Source: Phoronis ovalis (lineage: Eukaryota > Phoronida > Phoronidae). From it: 10,330 nt of DNA. Under the pieces are notes generated by a model that was given only the letters and a program-made list of their open reading frames with translations, did no database searches and was not told the DNA's origin. Positions 7,106 through 10,330 of this stretch are shown here, piece by piece. Position 1 is the first letter of the stretch, and each line of letters opens with the position of its first letter. The stretch lies in contig JAOXYB010034518.1 of assembly GCA_028565635.1 (NCBI GenBank), forward strand, positions 1-10,330, written 5' to 3'. Position numbers and translations under genes: made by a program.

Positions 7106-7236
7106 ATGGATTTTATTGAATATCTACCAAAAGAATTGACGGAAGAAATCTTCACATATTTGTCTGCAGAAACCCTAGGACGAATTGCAAGATGCAGTAA
7201 ACTTTGGAGAGAACGAGCACAAAATGATCCTCTCTG
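7106..7236 (+). CDS. F-box/WD40 gene exon 1: F-box
   Basis: ATG at 7106 has A at -3 and G at +4. It is followed at once by D-F-I-E-Y-L-P-K-E-L, the usual opening of an F-box. The donor is CTCTG|GTAAAT, phase 2; the split codon with exon 2 restores Trp44. An in-frame TGA upstream (7034) supports this start unless a 5' exon is spliced at 7042. Confidence 0.88.
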
Positions 7237-10200
7237 GTAAATTAATAACAATGTGTTTAAATGAATGTAATCATGCACTGCCTGGAACAAGCACATTTTG
7301 AAAATTTGTGCTGTTAATGATGAAACTCGACTCATTTAGTGTTGATGTATATTTAGCAAGAAAACAAAATATATATATAGAACCATATCATTGCTGCCAC
7401 CATCTCTGGAGAAACTAATCAGCTACCAGAACTTCAAAGAAGATCAGAAGGTACAAATAATTTTGTTCTGATAGCTAAAATATCTTTGTATTACACTGGT
7501 ACAAGCATTTTCGGTTTTGCTTGTAGGATTCATCACTGTATGGTTCGGGGTTGGATGAAGTATGGGTTAAAATGGAATATTCTACGGGAAGAACAGATGG
7601 CTTCTCCTGTCACTACAAATGTCTCGGGAAACTCTCCACTATTTTTACTTGATGGTAAACCTGTTTAAAGTGCATTATTGTAATACTTCTATAAAAAAAT
7701 GTTTACATGTGTTTTCAGTTGTAAATAAATCTCATGAAAACAATATGTTGAAAAGACTGTAAGTCACTCTATGTTGTATCATATGTAGAACTCATTACTT
7801 TTCCTCTATGTGATGACTTTGTTGGAGAGTAGTGATTAGCAGTGACCTGTTCAATATCAATTTAGTCTAGCACAGAATGATTGACTTTGCTGTTCGTATG
7901 TCTGCTCGCTAATTAACTCAGGTCTTCGTACATGTATTTCACAGCCATATTAGCTCGATTGGTATAGAGTCTTGTCTTGTAATCCGGATATCCCGGGTTC
8001 CATTCCCAGTCTACACTGAAATTTCTTCTGTCGTGCCTTGCAGCAGCAAGTCTTAAATGCGTACCGCCTCGGTTCACTCAGCTGTAACATGAGTATCCAG
8101 TGCCTTACTGTGTGTTCCCAGGGATTTGAGATAGTTCTTGGAATGAACAGGCCCATAAGCAGTGGGTAATGAAAACTTTGGTTGATAAAAGATTACAAAC
8201 CTATACACTTTTTCATATTTTTGTAAAATTATGAAACAGGCTTCAACTTGTAAAACTTGATGTAACCGTTGTTCTGTTGTACTGTATTGCATTAGTTACA
8301 TGTAGAATGTGTTTCAGTGCCAAAGGAGTCCTCATTATTGCCTATGCCAAAGTGGAAAAGTATATATTTACGAGTATTGCATTTAAAGAAAAACTGGGAA
8401 AAGGGAAGATATTTTGTTCCTCCTTTACTCAGGGGTCACAGAGATAGGGTTACAGCCATGGATTGTAATGGTATGTACACAGAGATAGGGTTACAGTCAT
8501 GGATTGTAATGGTATGAACAAATGAACAATGGTTATGAAGTCAGCTATTGCTTATACATAAGTAATAGACCTTTTTGTAGGCATTAAGTAGGTCCACTGA
8601 TCGTGAACCTAAACATTGGCAGAAAGCCGCATTTTTAATGTACAATTATGCTATTCTTTGAATGATACTGTGATTCATGTTATGGTTGGATTTTCGACTG
8701 GTAGCTCCACCTAATCTATAATCGAGATGTTGTACGTTTAAAAAAAACCTAAGTAAAATACATGAACTTTTTTGAAAATAAGTTTCTTTGTTTAATTATA
8801 ATTCTCTTTGTCATGCTTATAAGATGTTATAATCCAAGGATTTCAATTTGTAAACATTTAGTTGTTGTAAATACTTATGTTATTGTATGTTAGTACTTTA
8901 ATAGCATGTTTCTTCTTATTATAGGTAAAGTAATTGTTAGTGGTAGTGCAGATAGCAGCTTTATCATCTGGGATCTGATGACTGGGAAACCTCTGCATAC
9001 ATTAAATTATCACTCTGATGTGGTCACTGCTGTTAAAATAAAGGTAAGTCTCGTTTAGGGTAAGAGCCAAATGCTCAACCTCATTAGTTATGTAGTATTT
9101 TATATTCCATTTTATGTGTAAAAGTGATTAAAAAACACTGATTGCCGTCATGTATTATATGCTCATAAGAAGGCAATTTGAGCAAATTAATAATTCCGAC
9201 CATAGTAATATTGCAGCTATCCCAATTGCAAGTGTAGTGCTTAGTAATAATAATAATAATCTTTCAAAATAATAATAATCTTTCATGTGCGAGATGGGAT
9301 TGAACCCTGGTATAAAAACCCATTTTTCAACATAGAAAACTTATTTCGCTCGTTGCTAGGATGCCGACATATCATGGTGATCCATCATTTGTTAATTTAA
9401 TGTGAATCGGTAACTGCTACAAGACAGACTACAAAACCTTTCCTTCACTTGTTTTATGCGATTTTCATAATAATAGTCGTAAAAAAGCAACTAGTGGTTC
9501 ATCTGGTGTGGAATACTGAATTGTAGCAGTCAGCTGATAACTGATTGGTAATATATTGTGTGAACATCATATTGAGCTTTTGTCATGTCTGCATATTATT
9601 TACTGTACGCCTATAATTTCAGGAGCATGTCATAGTAACAGGATGTGCTGACAGCAGTATTCGAATCATTGACTCACACACTGGACAGGTGCTGCTAACA
9701 TTCACTGGTCATGGCTGTGGAATTGAACATTTACATTTTGATGGTGATGTCATTGTCAGTACTAGTGCAGAAAGGTAACAAAAGAAAGCATTACTTAACT
9801 AAATGTTTTTACAGCAAAGCAGGTACTGTTCCAAAAGAGTCGAGATATTTGCTTTCAAGCAATTCAGTCCATATATTAGTTATCATTTAAAATGTTTGGT
9901 AGATAAAAATAAAATGCTGGTGCGTGACAACCTGCTAAATATCAAAAATCTGTAGTATCGTGTCATTCTGTAGAAATGTTTCTGAATACCATTAAATATG
10001 CCAAGACACTGTAGTAGAAACTTAGAATATCTTTTATGAGAGCTTATATCAATGAAACTGACAAAAGAATAATCAACAATGTCAACCATTCTGTTGTTTA
10101 CATAGCAACCTGGCAGAATTTCCATAGGTCAAATTTACTCCGGTGCAATACCTGTAATTATTGTTGGCCTACTTACAATTGTTAACAAACCAATTATTAT

Positions 10201-10330
10201 GTTAATGCTTCACAGGTTGCTGTAAAAAGTATTGAAAAATAATATAATAAAAATTGACTTTCGTAGAAAAGTACGAGTATGGAGTTTATCACAGAAAAAG
10301 TTACTGCACACAATGCTAGGACACAGTGAT
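7106..10330 (+). CDS. F-box/WD40 repeat protein, CDC4/FBXW7-like, spliced, 3' end off window
   Basis: CDS exons: 7106-7236, 7527-7654, 8318-8470, 8925-9043, 9623-9774 and 10267-10330. All introns are GT-AG and all phases agree, giving 249 codons so far. Residues 3-44 form an F-box (L-P-x-E-L, C-S-x-x-W, N-D-P-L-W). By family knowledge this binds SKP1 in an SCF ubiquitin ligase. P-K-W-K-S-I-Y-L-R at about 97-105 and N-W-x-x-G at 112-116 resemble the linker of FBXW7. WD40 blades cover about 124-164, 165-204 and 205-246, and a fourth begins L-G-H-S-D at the right edge. The second blade has I-D instead of W-D. Substrate and exact orthologue are unknown. The F-box begins at the initiator Met, unlike the long N-terminus of FBXW7, so I give no symbol. 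Confidence 0.9.
7527..7654 (+). CDS. F-box/WD40 gene exon 2: end of F-box and linker
   Basis: The acceptor is TTTTGCTTGTAG and the donor is TTGATG|GTAAAC. It enters in phase 2 and leaves in phase 1, residues 44-87. I-H-H-C-M-V-R-G-W continues the F-box as the W-x-x-x-C-x-x-R-G-W pattern seen in other F-box/WD proteins. The rest is an unclassified linker. Confidence 0.85.
7944..8165 (+). mobile_element. tRNA-derived SINE (Thr-TGT-like head) in F-box gene intron 2
   Basis: The A-box-like TAGCTCGATTGGTATAGAGT is at 7951-7970 and the B-box-like GGTTCCATTCC is at 7996-8006, with normal tRNA spacing. Between them CTTGTAA fits an anticodon loop with TGT, as in tRNA-Thr. The acceptor and anticodon stems do not pair, so this is not a working tRNA. 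About 150 bases of non-tRNA body follow (CGGTTCACTCAGCTGTAACA region), as expected for a SINE. The 3' limit is approximate. Confidence 0.75.
8318..8470 (+). CDS. F-box/WD40 gene exon 3: linker and start of first WD blade
   Basis: The acceptor is GTGTTTCAG and the donor is AATG|GTATGT. It enters and leaves in phase 1, residues 87-138. It holds W-K-S-I-Y, N-W-E-K-G and L-L-R-G-H-R-D-R-V, the entry to the propeller. The last 34 bases of the exon and the donor are duplicated in tandem in the intron. Confidence 0.9.
8437..8516. repeat. 41-base tandem duplication across the exon 3 splice donor
   Basis: The copy at 8437-8475 (CACAGAGATAGGGTTACAGC onward) recurs at 8478-8516. The period is 41 and there is one mismatch (C8456 / T8497). 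Each copy ends AATGGTATG, so there are two candidate donors, GTATGT at 8471 and GTATGA at 8512. Only the first keeps the frame with exon 4. The second adds 41 bases and meets TAA two codons into exon 4. Confidence 0.9.
8519..8924 (+). other. Remainder of F-box gene intron 3, nothing recognised
   Basis: This is about 400 bases of AT-rich intron between the donor duplication and exon 4. I see no exon, repeat family or RNA gene in it. Confidence 0.6.
8925..9043 (+). CDS. F-box/WD40 gene exon 4: first WD40 blade
   Basis: The acceptor is TTATTATAG and the donor is ATAAAG|GTAAGT. It enters in phase 1 and leaves in phase 0, residues 138-177. V-I-V-S-G-S-A-D-S-S and I-I-W-D-L are a canonical WD40 D-strand and WD terminus. 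The exon continues into the second blade with N-Y-H-S-D-V-V. Confidence 0.92.
9245..9280. repeat. Two (AAT)n microsatellite tracts
   Basis: TAATAATAATAATAATCTTT is followed by CAAAATAATAATAATCTTTC. The second tract repeats the first with its CTTTCA flank, so the tail appears to have been duplicated. Confidence 0.85.
9245..9372 (-). mobile_element. SINE-like element with (ATT)n tail in F-box gene intron 4
   Basis: On the minus strand the B-box-like GGTTCAATCCC lies at 9306-9296. About 50 bases upstream is a poor A-box-like CTAGCAACGAGCGAAATAAG at 9360-9341. The element ends in CTCGCACATGAAAG and then two (ATT)n tracts separated by TTTTGAAAG. This is the layout of a short tRNA-derived SINE with a simple-repeat tail. 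The A box is weak, so the tRNA origin is an inference. Confidence 0.5.
9623..9774 (+). CDS. F-box/WD40 gene exon 5: second and third WD40 blades
   Basis: The acceptor is TATAATTTCAG and the donor is AGAAAG|GTAACA. It enters in phase 0 and leaves in phase 2, residues 178-228. V-I-V-T-G-C-A-D-S-S-I-R-I-I-D closes blade two, with Ile in place of the usual Trp. F-T-G-H-G opens blade three, and D-V-I-V-S-T-S-A-E follows. Confidence 0.92.
9775..10266 (+). other. F-box gene intron 5, nothing recognised
   Basis: This is 492 bases between GTAACA and TTTCGTAG. An 80-codon minus-strand open frame here has no recognisable motif and no splice support, and I do not call it a gene. Confidence 0.6.
10267..10330 (+). 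CDS. F-box/WD40 gene exon 6, cut by the window edge
   Basis: The acceptor is TTTCGTAG. It enters in phase 2 and the first A restores Arg228. K-V-R-V-W-S-L completes blade three and L-L-H-T-M-L-G-H-S-D opens blade four. The window ends exactly on a codon boundary and the exon has no donor here. Confidence 0.88.

Noticed and set aside
6940-7335. 131-codon minus-strand open frame
   Set aside because: It is antisense to F-box exon 1, whose plus-strand reading gives a clear F-box, good splice sites and a good start context.
7377-7453. Possible extra F-box exon between exons 1 and 2, with an acceptor after ATATATATAG and a 24-codon frame
   Set aside because: Joining it to exon 1 creates a TGA at the junction, while exon 1 to 7527 joins in phase and continues the F-box pattern. 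A frame this short can arise by chance.
7944-8015. A functional tRNA-Thr gene
   Set aside because: The A and B boxes are present but the acceptor and anticodon stems do not pair, and a SINE-like body follows.
8685-8715. B-box-like sequence on the minus strand (GTCGAAAATCC)
   Set aside because: No A box at the right distance, no tail and no body; too degenerate to call.
1-10330. CRISPR array, bacterial operon, phage or viral gene
   Set aside because: No regularly spaced identical repeats, no prokaryotic gene structure, and no recognisable viral, transposase or reverse-transcriptase motifs on either strand.

Overview
The window is AT-rich animal nuclear DNA. Two multi-exon genes with ordinary GT-AG introns (about 200-800 bases) lie head to head, separated by a repeat-filled spacer of about 2.3 kb. 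Bacterial features are absent: no operons, no ribosome binding sites, and no long uninterrupted reading frames. Both protein families are metazoan in character. Together with the tRNA-derived SINE-like repeats and foldback elements, this suggests an invertebrate, perhaps a marine lophotrochozoan or deuterostome. The species cannot be fixed from the sequence alone.

Minus strand, 4769 down to 147: ten exons join with consistent phases into 434 codons of a GT31 beta-1,3-glycosyltransferase. Its motif order and its closeness to the vertebrate protein identify it as an orthologue of B3GALNT2, the ER/Golgi enzyme that adds beta-1,3-GalNAc to GlcNAc in the core M3 O-mannose glycan of alpha-dystroglycan. 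Exon 1 encodes a short N-terminal membrane anchor. The catalytic DDD is in exon 8 and the GEDV motif is in exon 10. The last roughly 45 residues expected for the family lie beyond base 1. A weak alternative ending within the window is noted separately.

Plus strand, 7106 to the right edge: six exons encode the first 249 residues of an F-box/WD40 protein, a probable SCF ubiquitin-ligase substrate receptor. An F-box starts at the initiator Met. It is followed by a linker with a CDC4/FBXW7-like W-K-S-x-Y motif, three WD40 blades and the start of a fourth. The protein continues past 10330.

The spacer and introns carry several repeats. Intron 1 of the glycosyltransferase holds a foldback element of about 570 bases. 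A second terminal-inverted-repeat element lies at 5662-5998. A degenerate repeat array lies at about 6005-6605 and shares a 50-base module with the foldback element. A tRNA-Thr-like SINE sits in F-box intron 2, and a second SINE-like copy with an (ATT)n tail sits in F-box intron 4. The most gene-relevant oddity is a 41-base tandem duplication across the exon 3/intron 3 junction of the F-box gene. It creates a second splice donor whose use would truncate the protein. I saw no CRISPR array, rRNA gene, intact tRNA gene, transposase, integrase or viral gene. The two genes have no evident functional link beyond adjacency.
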